The notes: generated by a model from the letters alone, not told the origin. Shown: positions 48,640-61,113, counted from the first letter of the stretch. The stretch: DNA of 64,000 nucleotides from Pseudisothecium myosuroides (GCA_951799445.1 OX637290.1:2544501-2608500); one strand, 5' to 3'. Program-made: numbers and translations.

Positions 48640-49040
48640 TTCAGTTGGGCAGGCGGGGAGAAAGCACGGAGGGGCAAGGAGGGAGAAAGAGAGCACGGAG
48701 GGGCAGGGAGGGAGAGAGCACGGAGGGACAAGGAAGAAGAGAGCACGGAGGGGCAGGGAAGAAGAGAGCACGGAGGGGCAGGGAAGAAGAGAGCACGGAG
48801 GGGCAGGGAGGGAGAGAGTACGAAGGGGCAGGGAGGGAGAAAGTAAGGAGGGGCGGGGTGAAGACTGGAGAGAGGCTCGGGAAGAGGAAAGAGAGAGGAG
48901 GGCCAGGGCTGGAGGGAGAGAGGAGGGCCAGGCGGAGGGAGAGAGGAGGGCCGGGGACAAAGGGATAAAAAGTCAAGGGCGGAGTGGGGAGAGGAGGCCA
49001 CGGACGGAGTGGAGAGAGACAGCCAGGAGGCGGAGGGGAG
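48640..49040. repeat. Purine-rich minisatellite
   Basis: The plus strand is almost all G and A, built on a unit of about 24-33 nt, GAGAGCACGGAGGGGCAGGG, with variable spacers. The frames on both strands here are long because the repeat lacks stops. I see no reason to call a protein. Purine-strand bias over 400 bp could favour triplex or G-quadruplex structure. Confidence 0.8.
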
Positions 49041-49140
49041 AAACAACTCTAATTTTCAATTAATTTAGATTTAGAGTTGGTGGGGTAAGAAATCGAGTAA
49101 CACTATTAGTAACATAACACTATTTACCATCATTAGTGTA

Positions 49141-49975
49141 GTGGTATCATATGCTCTAGGCCTCCATACAGGGCTCACATTCAAATTTTCAGTTTGTGCC
49201 CATCTCTTCAACTTGCCAATAGTTTTTAAAGTTCAACTTTCACAAATTGCATATAAAATTGTCCACAGATGTCTAAACTGCCCAACTTAGTGACGTAATA
49301 TTTAGGCTTTAATAAGAACCATAAAAATGATGGAACTGAATAGTATACATGAAGTTGAACAATCAAACAGAGAATCCGTAGGAGAAAAAAAACAATCTTT
49401 GTACACAGGGATTCGAAAATTTAATTACAAATACTGCAATCTGAAAAATTATTCGAAATTGCCTATCCTTATTATTTAAACAAGCACCTACACTAGTAGA
49501 TGCTCTGGCCAGATAGCATTAGCTTGCTTCTCAAGTAAGGTAGCCACCAAAACTTCCTTAGGGGAGCTTCGGTCTATGCAAAGCCTCCTCCCCTTCAATG
49601 AGATAAATCCAAAAGGTAGAATTTGCTAGTGATCATATTCTACATAAGACTTAGATCCTCCTCACATAGTAAGGTAATAATACCTAAATGTGTTTGAATA
49701 AGGATTTTGAAGAGCATGGATCCTATTATTGAATTCTTTAAAGTTTCTGTTGGGTCATGTTGGTAGTTGCAAAGGGTTTCTACATTCTCTTAGAATGCAT
49801 TTTTTTGACTCAATATGAATAAGATATGAATTTTCAAAGTGTTGGAAACAGGTATATCTAAAATTGACCCTAGACTCTCATGTATGAAGGCTTTAGATTT
49901 TAGGCAAGAATCTAGATGGGACAAATTTACAAGCTGATCACACTTAGATGCTATTATCTTAACACACGCTCCCCC
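49141..49975. other. Transposon-to-gene spacer
   Basis: The last part probably holds the 3' UTR of the minus-strand MDR gene ending at 49976. Nothing else is recognised. Confidence 0.35.
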
Positions 49976-52336
49976 TCACGGTGCAATAACTGTCATCAAT
50001 TCCATACTACCATTTTTTTCTGCTATTGTAAATGCCTCATCCCATTCTTCCAACCCGAACTTCCCCACAACTTTTACGCCCATACTCTCATCCAACTTCA
50101 ACAACCCAAGCTCGACCATCTTGATGAGAGCTGCAACATCTTCACGTTTGTACATATACATCCCCTTGAGAGTCAAGTTGTGGTACAAGATGGTGGAAAG
50201 GGGGAGAGGCACGTCCTCGGAGATTCCGCCCATCAGACTCACACGGCCCTCAAAGCCAAGAGCTTGGATGGCGATTTTGATGTTGTTGGAGTTGGCAGCC
50301 ATCGGGGGGTTGATTTCAAAGTAAGCGTTGATGGGGCCAAAGTGTTGGAGAGCTTCTAAATCGGCCTGCACAATGTCCCCAATGGACAAGAGAGAAGTTA
50401 ATGCCAATCATGTTTTATGATTGGCATACATTACGAGTATGTTCATTTAAGGTCCAAGAATGAAAATCCAATGGACAACTAATTATTTAGTTAAGGCTTG
50501 AACACTTATCCAATTCAATATACTTGCTATTATTAGACCAATTGAAGTTTTGCTCTTTGGTGCATTAGGAGAGAATTTTAACCCTTAAATGATAGACCCA
50601 ACCTAAGGGCTTGGTTTTGAGAGAATATTTATAATAGCGTCTCCAATACTCAACTACAAACCAACTTCTTAGTACTGTTCTCTTACATCTTCAAGAGATG
50701 AATCCATCATGCTAAATTTTGAGTTTCAAAACACAATTTGAATGTGTGATTCTTGCTTTGCAAAGTTTGTTGGAATTTTTTATTGATACCTTTGAGGTTG
50801 CCCCATTGTCTTGACGAATGTGGAAACTCCTAATTCATTCGCCATTTGAACAAGGTGCAAATAAATCCATTTTCTTCACTTTAAACACAAATGTCTTGCA
50901 ATTTGCACGGTCTAGATTTTATATCACCAGAATCAATGAAGAGCATTGCATGTGCACAACACCCTAAGTTTATATGGACACAATAAAGCCTCCACATAAA
51001 CAACCTTATAAAATCATGAAGTTCAAGCATGACACTTATTTTGGGATGAAAGGATTAGTTCCCTACCTGTGCATCGCCCGTGAAGGGCACTACCTCCACA
51101 CGCTCGCTTAGTGCCGCCACTCTCCGCAATTTCTCCACATTACGCCCCATGGCAATCACACGAGCTCCCATGGCCAGCGCCACTCGCACTGCAGCCCCAC
51201 TGAACGAACCCGTCGCTGGGGAGACGATGATCGTCTCCCCTGGTTGCAGGTGGATGTCTCGCAGTCCACCGTAAGGCACAAGAAGCGTTATAATATACAA
51301 CAAGCTCTCCAGCTGGTACCCCAATCCACCCTCCTTGATACTCCCCAGCAACCGCTTCTCATTCAACACAGTGCAATTCTCCAGTGGAACCTGCAGTTTA
51401 ATTTTCCAATTTTTAAATGTAGCAGTCAGCTGCGATTTTCACCACAATGATGAAGCTTGTATGAAAACATGTAGAATATGGAAGCAACACGAATTCCTCA
51501 GCCAAGAGTCAATCAATCACTGTGCAATTATTAAAAAAATGGTGAAATCATCACTGCCTACATGACATTCTTGTTGAGCTCATTGAACCCATTTGGGCAC
51601 CATGAATTCTGCAGTTCAATTCCTCGTTGTTGCGGTCGAAACATTGATTTTCTGAATGGGAAGGCAGGGGTCCTTCTACGGGATCAGTGTAACAAGAATA
51701 AATTCTTGTTCTAGTGGTGCACAACACAAGGACAAGCTTGCATTCAAGATAGTAGGAGCTTTATTTCATGAAAAGCAAATTAAAGATCCCCTGCCTTGAA
51801 GTTCAAGAATGTTACAGCTTAAGTAGTTGTGGCAAGATGTGTCCAAACATCCAAATTCAAAATCCAAATTGAACATTGCAAAACATTTGTAAGCAAACCT
51901 TGGCATACTCCGCAAACGTCGAGTCTCGCCACTCGCCGTCCATGAGCTTGCGGCTGCCGTCCGTGAATCCCTCATGCAGGCCCGACACCAAAAAGGCGCC
52001 CTTGGGGTCATCACGGCTACGAATGATGGTGTCCACCAACACCAGCTGCCCGGGCGCGAGCTTTGTGCTGTCGGGGCCGACTGCGGCCACTCGTGCAATG
52101 GCACTGTTGCCAATCACCAGCGGCGTCGGGAAGGCGTACCCACTGTTGGTGCCATACTTGCGAGTGCCGTCGTAAATCCCGCGCATGAACGGGATCACCC
52201 CCGCGGCCAGGACGCGCACCACGGCGCTCCCAGGAGTGGCTTGGGGCGTGGGGAGGGTCTTCACTGCGGGAGGCGAGCTGGTGGAGGAAAGCACAAGGGC
52301 TCTGTGCGTGGGTGGGAGGCCGTGGTCGGACGCCAT
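49976..52336 (-). CDS. Zinc-binding-dehydrogenase-like MDR oxidoreductase
   Basis: Predicted 383 residues in three exons (51899-52336, 51067-51390, 49976-50365), each a multiple of three, introns phase 0 with CAG|GT or AAG|GT donors and CAG acceptors. The N-terminal GroES-like half contains 'VRVLAAGVIPFMRGIYDG' and 'GNSAIARVAAVGPD'. The Rossmann half has 'GETIIVSPATGSFSGAAVRVALAMGARVIAMGR', where a glycine-rich turn binds NAD(P)H. The C-terminus has 'GRVSLMGGI' and 'KVVGKFGLEEWDEAF'. The usual catalytic-zinc cysteines of alcohol dehydrogenases are not visible, so this is probably a zinc-independent quinone-reductase-like member. Substrate unknown; cytosolic, as no targeting peptide is seen. 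Exon 1 is markedly GC-richer than its surroundings. The whole protein resembles fungal (ascomycete) proteins I know more than typical plant MDRs; this is an impression, not a search result. Confidence 0.88.
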
Positions 52337-53704
52337 GGGAGATACAATTCAATTTAAATTTGGATGATCTTGGATGTTCTGTTTGATTTGGCAACAAATC
52401 TGCAATTCATGGAACAGAAATTGTTAGGAATTGGGCAGATTTGGGAGGATTGACACCCTTTCGAAATTGTGAACTAGCTATATATGCTTGTGAATCAGCC
52501 TTCACTGGGAGAATGGTGTCACTTCTTAGTTCGCACTGGCATCCACCTTGCTCTTGTCTAGGTTTCTTCGTAACCCGTCACAAGAGCAATCGTAGAAAAA
52601 CAGCAACTGCGAGTACAAGCAGGGTGCCATTGAGATACGCCATACTACTGTAACTCATTATAACTTAGAAGCAGCTGAACGCTCTTATTTTCTTCTCCAC
52701 GCACATCTTTCCCACTCCACTGAAATTCATCAAGAATTGTTGACAGAAAAGAAGATACAAACCCAACTTTACGATTGAGGGTCGGCCATCTCACCTGTTG
52801 CGTTTCTTCAACTCCACACAAAACTCCTAAGTACGGTACACCGAAATACACACCGATTGGCTTCCTCTGAGCTTCAAATGTGCGAAAAAATCCTCACTAC
52901 AACGAGAAAAATGTCTGCACCAGTTTTCAGCAAAATTTCTCTGTTTCAATCTCTTGGAGAACATGGGTAACCATAGATAAGCTTAGAGCATCATCTATTT
53001 ATACTTTCAAAGTCTAGTGTAGTTTGCTAAAGTCCAGATTAGCGTTCATAAGCGACAGGTACTATGTTGCAGACTTTGTTATCATATTCATATTCAAGAA
53101 ATTGGAGCAATCAATGTAACGAAACTGCACCTAGTTATGACCTGTTTCTAAAACCGACCCCCCACAAAGTCTTGCCTAAAATGTATACTACCCCCTTTTT
53201 TAAAGAGTTCTGATTTTTGGCAATTTTGTGAGTACTCTATTGCCTTGTAACCCAAGGCACTGCACCTTCACCTCTTCCTTCTCACATGAGTTTGAGGCCC
53301 AATTTGGATATCTGGGTGCTTTCCTGTAATAAAAAAGTCAGGTGAGATCTTTTGATGTTAGACCAGTTACAATAGATGTCAAGCGTTAATTGATTTATTA
53401 GAACTATTTCACCTACCTCACGTGTGTCGGTATTCGTCTACAACACATTCCGATGCATTCCAAGAGTACAAGTGATGACAAGTGTGCATGCCGTACAGAA
53501 ATTCAGAATGAAAAAGCGAATTCTGCAGAAGCTTCTCAGTCTTTCATCAGTTTCAACTGCATGCAGAGAAACAGAGCATTGGTGCGGGAAACTTCGTCAT
53601 GTCGAAACAGGCCGGTCACGTGGTAAGAGCCTGTTTCCATTGGGACTTCCGAGGGCCAGGAACTGAAGGTGAGCTGGAAGCTCCCTGGACACTCCAGGTA
53701 AGCT
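52337..53704. other. Upstream region of the MDR gene, nothing else recognised
   Basis: The first few hundred bases should contain its promoter and 5' UTR. Frames at 53424-53666 and 53599-53907 have no motif. Confidence 0.3.
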
Positions 53705-53712
53705 TAGGCCTT

Positions 53713-54107
53713 AGAGCATCGCTACCGCAGATGCAACAACAGACGGAAACGCCACTGTTGAGAGGGAAGGGAGAACTTTTGAGCTCCACTGCATCCACGC
53801 CAAAGCCTTTCTGGATTTCTTGGGCAACGCTACAAGTTCCCCTCCACGCCACTTTCAAGATCTTTTCTGTCCCACGTAAGAGCTCGTGCAACATCTCCAT
53901 CCTTTGACAATGGAGGAATTATTCTCCTTCATGACATCATTGATGATGTAAAAGGGATCGGATATTAAGGCTTTTCCGAGGGGTATCGCACGGATTGGAG
54001 TGGGGCACTTCCTGAAGAAGGGGAGACGGAACAACAACTGCCTCGCGACTACACTCTGGGAAACTGTTTTGAAGTTCCCGGTCACGTTGGCACGGTGGCG
54101 ATGCTCT
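53713..54107. mobile_element. hAT-type MITE, about 395 bp
   Basis: The left terminus AGAGCATCGCTACCG and the right terminus (complement AGAGCATCGCCACCG) match with one change. TAGGCCT lies directly outside both (53705-53711, 54108-54114), with the eighth base T versus C, fitting the 8-bp duplication of hAT elements. The terminal motif resembles the TAGAGCATC ends common in plant hAT MITEs. Frames inside are not supported as genes. Confidence 0.65.
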
Positions 54108-54115
54108 TAGGCCTC

Positions 54116-55263
54116 TACAATTAACAAGGTTTCAGTTCCATTGGGCTTGCTGACAAGTCCAGAGTTCCCTGGAAATCACCAAAGAAACACGCAGCAAGGA
54201 TTCCATCCAAAAGTCAGGACTCCCAGTGCGGCAACCAAATTTCTAGGAACTTCAATTATGTCTTTTTCCTAATATTGAACCCCTCCAACCTTGCGTCCAA
54301 GCCCTCTAGGAGTCTAGGTTTGCATTTCAAATCAAAGGTTGGAGGTTTGGGGGATGGAGGCACACATAACATTACTAACCAACGTTTGGGGGGTCCCTTT
54401 TGCTCCCCGCAGAAGAGGGAGCCTCCAAAACGCTGGAAACCTGTGCAGTTACTGTGGGCACAGTCTGCAAACCAATCTCATGGTGCCACTCACGTTTAGA
54501 ATCTCTCCGTCAATCTGCAAACCACTCTCCTATTGCCACTAAACATCAACTACTAAGCACTCATAAATCACCAACCAATGGGCAACTTGGTATTGTAACT
54601 AAAGTTTCCAAGCAGGCACCCTGAAAGGAATTATCCTTGTTGTCAAAGGGAAGGAATGAGTCTACTAAGCAATGTTATGCAGTTATTGTATCTAGTATGC
54701 AATGGAAACCAAAGAGACTCTCCAATTCATGAGCTCCATTCAGGCCATGGAAATGTGCTCTGAGACCTAGTTCAAATTAGAAGATGGACAAACTCATTTC
54801 AAAGCTCATTGGCTCAAATTGCAGTCTTATCCAGTGCTATGTTCAGACATCCTAGTTTGTCCGCTTCTTTAAGCTACCACGTCACCAACCAATGTGCCCC
54901 CTCTAACGGATAAGATGTAGAAATTTTGCATCTTGCCTGGCAAGGTGGCTCCAAACTTTGATGGTGGACAAAGCACCCCTACTTACACACAACGTTTGTC
55001 TGTTTTGTCCCAACGTTCTTCATGCAAGTCTCTTTTGCCATTTAAAACTCATTGCAGAGATTGGAGAAGGTGCAAGCTAAAGAGAAAGCTCAAGAAGGTA
55101 TAACTGGAAATGGTAGCAAGGACTCGCAAGCTTTAGGGCTGGCCAGCAGTTTATGAAACCACATGCGATGAACCGAACTGCACTACTAACATCTCATGAC
55201 GTGGAAGGTATTTGGAGGCTGAAACATTGGCCATGGCGCCATTGTTCATCGTTTGTCCAGGCG
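54116..55263. other. No gene recognised
   Basis: GC-moderate DNA. Overlapping short frames at 54275-54624 have no motif, and I see no exon structure. Confidence 0.3.
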
Positions 55264-55709
55264 CTAAGGTAAACCAGCCCATGACGGTCAAATGGCCCAT
55301 GATGGACACCTAATGACCCCATTGTGGTTTTTCAGACCACAATCAATGCCTTGCATGGTAGTTATGGAGTAATTAGTGACCTCAATAGGTACTTCCAACT
55401 TTTCAGTGTAAAATTCTTTGTAAAAATTGATTTTTAGGTCTTCCATGTTTGAAAATATTGTGACTACATTGGGTAGGAAGATGACCATATTGGATTCAGA
55501 TTTTGTTGGTCATGAGGTAGCCTATAGACCCCTATGGGCTGATCACTTCAAAAATCCATTGCAAATTCATACTTTGTCAAAAAAACGTAATTTCAATTGA
55601 TCTCACTATTTCTCACACTTGTACTATTGTAGGAAAAAACTTGAAAAATTTCAGCAACCATATGAGGTCAAATTCCTAATTCTGACCGTCATGGGCTGGT
55701 TTACCTTAG
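55264..55709. mobile_element. MITE with 27-bp terminal inverted repeats
   Basis: The left end CTAAGGTAAACCAGCCCATG (first 20 of 27) is perfectly mirrored at 55683-55709. The length is about 446 bp with no coding sequence. Flanks do not show a convincing direct duplication; the ends read TAA-GGTAAACC...GGTTTACC-TTA, so the TAA/TTA may belong to a PIF/Harbinger-like target. Confidence 0.75.
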
Positions 55710-55775
55710 TCTGAACCAAGCTTGAGAGGTGGGGGCATTAGAAACTTTTTGCTTTTCACTTTGTCATTTATGGTC

Positions 55776-55905
55776 TGTAAGGTAGTCTGCTCTTCAAGCA
55801 ACCATTTATCACTGACAATAGTAGATATTTCAAGCAACATATCAATCCTTCCTAGATAGGAGTCGCATTTAGAATACGGTTGCTTTTAGAGCAGACTACC
55901 TTACA
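55776..55905. mobile_element. Short MITE, 130 bp
   Basis: TGTAAGGTAGTCTGCTCTTC... at the left is mirrored by ...GAGCAGACTACCTTACA at the right, about 30 bp of inverted repeat with two or three mismatches. Like its neighbour it has TAAGGTA at the edge. It is non-coding. Confidence 0.7.
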
Positions 55906-56736
55906 TCCACAATCAACCTTGCCCAAAATGCAACACCTACATTTAGACTAAAAAGAGTCACATTTTTTAGATATTCATTAGATAAGTCTATACAATCTAA
56001 AAATGAAAGTATATGACAGCCTAATATTGGTTTTTAGTATACCTAGAGACAATACTTTGAAAATTCATAACTTATTAGTGTGCCATATACGATTGCTACA
56101 ATCAAAATAAAAGTAAAAATAAATTCTTAATTTCTTAATTGTTTAAGACTTTGAAATTCATTCACTTTCACACCGTAGTGTAAGAAGTTGCATCCTTGGT
56201 ACAAATAGAAAGTTTGGAGTGCAAGAGCTTTATTTGTGGTGTTTGGACATGCAATGTAATAGTTATGGGTTTTTTCAAAATAATTAAATTGAATAACTTT
56301 CACACAGTAGGTCCAAATGCTACAAAACAAAGTTTGTGCCCCCCTCCTTGCAAAGGGATTTCCAACAATACAAAGAATGCCACCAAGAAACTCGAGATTT
56401 TTTAGATCTCAGTGTATCAAATAAAACAAAACAAACAACCTTATTTAAGGTATAAATTCATATCATATAATATCCAAATAATGCACACTAAAGTGTGTTG
56501 AAACCTCTCTCAGTTGCCAACAAGGCCTAATAATTATTATTATTGTTCAATTATAGTAACTATGCTCAATTGCAATTAGATTTATTGTAGGTATACGTAC
56601 CTTAGGGTCTTTGGAAGTGTTATTAATATATGATCTTAACATTATACGGTTGCAAAAGCTAGAAAGTAATTTTGTTCAAATGAACATTAGAAGATGAAGA
56701 ACTATTGGATTTTCATCCATCTTTTGAAGACTTCTT
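55906..56736. repeat. Spacer with an inverted copy of the 230-240 bp dispersed repeat
   Basis: Sequence at about 56147-56455 is, on the minus strand, a copy of the repeat seen at 29.3 and 37 kb (GGTGTGAAAGT complement, CCTCCTTGCAAAGGGATTTC, AAACAAAACAAACAACC). The rest of the stretch shows nothing. Confidence 0.55.
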
Positions 56737-57667
56737 TTAACCCCTAAAGTCCCAAGGTCATTTTTCCATCAAAAATCACTCAAAACTGCCATTTCTATAG
56801 CAAAGAGCAAAAAAAAAAATTTAATGTGTTTTTTGCATATTTAACCGTAGGATCTTGTACTAGACTAGTGTAAGAATGTGTGGAAGAAATTTCAGAAACT
56901 TTGACCATGTAGATTGTAAGATATTTGCATTTAAAGTGAAGGAATCAAGTTTTTTTGTACCTTTCTCAACTACATTTTTTGGCTTTGAACCTTCTTAACT
57001 TAAAATTTTTGCTCTAATGATTTTGAATTTCTAATTTTATATGATGAAGAATTGAGTTGAGAATCTAGGAAAAAAAATTCAAAAAAGAAACACTTAGTTT
57101 TCTCTCATTAAAAAATTGTTAAGTAGAAGTAGGTTCAAGATTGAAGGAAAAATGAAATCATTAATAGCTCTAAGATAAAGTTGAAATATACTAATCTCAA
57201 TGGTGAGATTGTTCTAGCAAGAAATCTTAACCTTGTGAAACTTTTCTTTTTGAAAAATTGTCAAAATTGGGTTCAGAAATGAATCCTACAAGTTATTTTT
57301 TCAAAAAGATGCTCTAATTGCCCAAAAAATAAGAATGTCCATAACTTTTGCATAACAAATCCAAATGGAATGAATCAAAGCTTCCCATGTAGATAAAAAT
57401 AAAATCTATATGAAAAAAATTTAAAAAAAACTTAATTTAAAGTTTTTGTGAGGGTTTTTTTCTGCCCGCCGAACTAAAATTTGGGATTTTTGTGCCATAA
57501 CTTTTGCTCCCGGGCACCGATTGAAATAAAAATTACATTTTCGGAAAGCTAATGTGATTCTCTATCTTCACAAAAAATTCAGAAAAATATGACAAATATT
57601 GAGACCGTAAGAGCCTGCCCGAAATCCATTTTGTCCCCCGAGGGGACAACGGGACTTTAGGGGTTAA
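56737..57667 (-). mobile_element. TTAA-family (piggyBac-like) element, complete
   Basis: 931 bp, TTAA at 56737-56740 and 57664-57667. Termini CCCCTAAAGTCCC and GGGACTTTAGGGG pair perfectly over 13 bp. Landmarks run in the opposite order to the 44.6 kb copy: CTGCCATTTCTATAGC near the left, CTCCCGGGCACCGATTG and CCCCCGAGGGGACAACG near the right. Confidence 0.85.
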
Positions 57668-59226
57668 GAGTGTGCTTGCAACCTATGGTGGTAGAAACTC
57701 CCTCATCGAGATATTATTGATGTTTCTACAAAGAAGATATTAAAAAATAGATCACTAAAGATGTTTTTACAATGTATTTTAACAACTTTTTCTTCTTTCA
57801 GTTGTGTAGATCTAAATTTCTACCAAAAGATTATCTTTTGGGGATTTGTTCCCAAATAATTAAATTAAATTAATGAAGTCTAATTTTTATACCAATTAAA
57901 AATTTTCTAAAATTCCTAAAATTGTATATTCATTGCAATTAGAAGTTTGGTCTTACATAACATCCAAATATTTTTTTACTGTATAATATTCTTCACTATC
58001 ATATATCGGTACACCTATAGTGAAAATTTGAGATTTTTTTAGCTTGTTTTGTATTTGACATAATATTTCACTTTTTCTTCCAAAATTCACAATAATTTCA
58101 AATCATTACAAAAAATCTAAATTTTTTTTATGACTTGCAAAAGACATGCGATTTCATCTAAAAATAATAATACTGCAAAAATTCATTTATAAATAAGAGA
58201 AAAATTAAGCATACAATGTGGAGGAATTTGAAGTTTGTATAGCCCATGGCTTTGCCCCTATAGGATTAATCCGTCTTTTATAGAATGTCTTCAACTTCAC
58301 GTGGTACAATTATATGGTTGTAAAATAATAGAGCCTAGAGTAAATTATCTTGAATATTTTTTAAGACAATTTAACGATGCACCTATATGATAGTTTAAGA
58401 TTTATTCAAGTCTTGGCATATATCACCATTTTGTTTTGCACTTATTGTCATGTATAATCATGTTCTTCTTCCAAAAAATGATAATATGTCTTTATACTTA
58501 ATTCATTCACTAACATAAATAATAATGTTTTTGATAGGTTTTTGAGAATATTACTTCCCATCACACATTGCTTGCAAAAAATGTTTTTCAATCACAAATT
58601 TGAGAATAATTGTTCAATGTAGCTCAAATTCATTGTAAAAGTAGATGAGACAATTTTAAATTTATATGAATCAAATTATTTTGGAAGGAAATATTAAATT
58701 AAAAATGTGTCCTACTAGCAGTTTAAAGGGTTAGAAATATGGGATTGGAATTTAGAAGCAATGTGTATCTATTTGATTGACTTGCAACTCTTATACAAAG
58801 GGCTTTTAAAAATAGTCCAGTAATTTAATACAAGCTACTAAGACATCTCCAAAGTAAGCCTCCTTTTGCAAGTGCTCTCTTGTACTCTTTCTATTCCATA
58901 AAATTAGTCTTTTTTGAAGTATTGAAAGTATTAAAGTTTTGGCAACAATTTTTTAATGCATATTAATATGATAATATGATTCTATAGTGAATGTATAATG
59001 TGTCTTTTTAAGTGGAACACATTGAATGGATGTGGCTATTAATTGAAATCAAGGAAATATAAGAAAGTAGGAGGTTGTAATAGATACAAAGTGCTAAAAT
59101 TAAATAAAAATAGATTTATAGAGAAAGAAGACTTCCCTATCTTGCCTTCTTTATATGTTTAAATTTGCACAAGAATGTCTCATAATTCAAAAGATTCGAT
59201 GAAATGTTCAATTTCTTTTGGCCTTT
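57668..59226. other. AT-rich DNA, no gene recognised
   Basis: Very AT-rich with only short frames. I see no structure to annotate. Confidence 0.35.
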
Positions 59227-60192
59227 CACTATAAGAGAAAGGGGTGTTTTAAGTGAGTTTTTAAGTATAGTCCTAGACATAAGATTATAAGTAATGACCT
59301 TTAAAGAGATTTTCAGTAAAAATTTACTAAAAATATATGTAGATTTACTAGAAATACATGCAAATTTTCAGTAGAAATTACTAGAACTCTTTTGGCCTGT
59401 AACATGGATAATAAACTAGAATTCTTGTACTTCATTTCACTAGCTAAGGTCAAAAACAAAAGAAAATCATCTTCAACACAAAATTAAGTTGGAAAGCGCA
59501 TCCTTGAAGGGGACAAGTAAAAAAAAAACTGAAAAGGGACAAATGAAAAAAACAAAAACATTTGACTAGTATTATAAAACAAAGGAAGTATGATTTTAAA
59601 ATTTAGGTGGATTTTTTAATTCATAAGAATCTTCTTAGAAAAATAGTGTTGTTATAAGTTTTATTTTGTGTTATTTATATTGTCTATATTTGATTTATAA
59701 ATAAAAATTAGATGTACCTATATTCTTGGGATTTTGCACATTTTTAGTGTACATACATAAATAGAGAATTATTTGTTTTTTTTGAAAAATTATTGCATCT
59801 CTTTTTAGAAAAAAACACTGGCATTATTATTTTTTATATTGAATTATTTTCTACATATTTCAAAAGAAATTTAAAAAATTAAAAAATTCACAAAATTATT
59901 CATTGTTTGATCTTCCTAAAGTACAATTCCTTTAGTTAGTACTGTACTAAGTGGTGAAAATCAATATCTCTCCTTGAATATTTAGTTTGCATTTAGAAAT
60001 GAAGTTCAACAAATACTAGAAATAGAAATATTTCTCAAGGTTTTTATTCCTTTATAAATAGTTTTTGAATAAATAGTTTTCCAAAAATTTGATAATCTAA
60101 TTTAAAAAATATTTTTTGCCGACCTTGACTACCTAGTACAATAGTCTAATATAGACTATACTTCTAAATTTTTGAAGATTATTTCTTTCATG

Positions 60193-61113
60193 TTAATCCT
60201 GAAGGACCATTGTCCCTACGGGGGACAAATGGGATTTCGGGCAGGTACCTACGTGCTGAATTTTTGTCGTGGTTTTTTAAAACTTTCTTTGAAGACAGAA
60301 AAATTGATAAGTTTTGTGGGAGTACAATTATCTTCACAATCGGTGCCTGGGAACAACAATTATGATCAAATAAGCTCAAAACAAGGGACAGGGGGCAGCC
60401 CGGGCAGCATAAAAAATTTGCAAAAATTTTAATTTTTAATATTTTCTTCTTCTTATAGATCATATTTTTGTCTATCTGAAAAGCTTTTATTCATTTCATT
60501 TGGATTTGTTATGAGAAAGTTATGGACATTCTTGTTTTTCAGGCAGTTAGAGCATCTTCTTGAAAAAAAATAACTTGTAGGATTCATTTCTAAATGCAAT
60601 TTTTCAAATTTTTCAATTTTTTTTTTACAGTTTAGTTTATTTGCTAGAACAATCTCACCATTGGGATTAGTGTATTTTAATTCCATCTAAAATATATGAA
60701 TATTTTAGACTTTCCTTCTATCTTGTACCTACTTCTACTTAACAATTTTTTTAGGAATGATAATTAAGTTTTTTTGAATTTTTTTTCCCTAGACTCTCAA
60801 CTCAATTCTCTACTATAAAGATTTAAAGCTCAAAACTCTGTAGTGCAAAAATTTTAAGTTAAAAATGTTTAAAGTCAAAAAATCTAGTCCCACAATATGC
60901 TGAAAAACTTTTTTTTTTTCACTTTAAACACACATATCTTGCAATCTGAGCTGTCAAAAAAATTTCCACACATTCTCATATTAGTTAGGTGTAAGATCCT
61001 ATGGTTAGATGTGCAAAAAAAACATTTAAAATTTTCTTTTTACTCCTTGCTTTAGGAATGATTGTTTTGAGTGTTTTTTGGCAGAAAAAAGGCCTTGGGC
61101 CTTTAGGGGTTAA
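60193..61113 (+). mobile_element. TTAA-family (piggyBac-like) element nested in CACTA
   Basis: 921 bp, TTAA at 60193-60196 and 61110-61113. The left end has TCCTGAAGGACC, the right GGGCCTTTAGGGG. It is closest to the 14.5 kb copy: long stretches such as CTCAAAACTCTGTAGTGCAA are identical in both. Confidence 0.85.

Larger units (their letters stand above)
45950..49138 (-). mobile_element. pogo-like (Tc1/mariner superfamily) transposon, 3.19 kb
   Basis: Terminal inverted repeats of 23 bp are perfect: the first 20 are CACTAATGATGGTAAATAGT, mirrored at the right end. TA lies directly outside each end (45948-45949, 49139-49140), the Tc1/mariner/pogo signature. Inside lie a broken transposase (minus), a tandem array at 48085-48425 and a purine-rich minisatellite at 48640-49040. 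Confidence 0.9.

Noticed and set aside
48483..49046. Long open frames on both strands at 48.5-49.0 kb (up to 187 codons).
   Set aside because: They come from a purine-rich minisatellite without stops. The translated products are monotonous Ser/Pro/Leu or Arg/Glu/Gly repeats.
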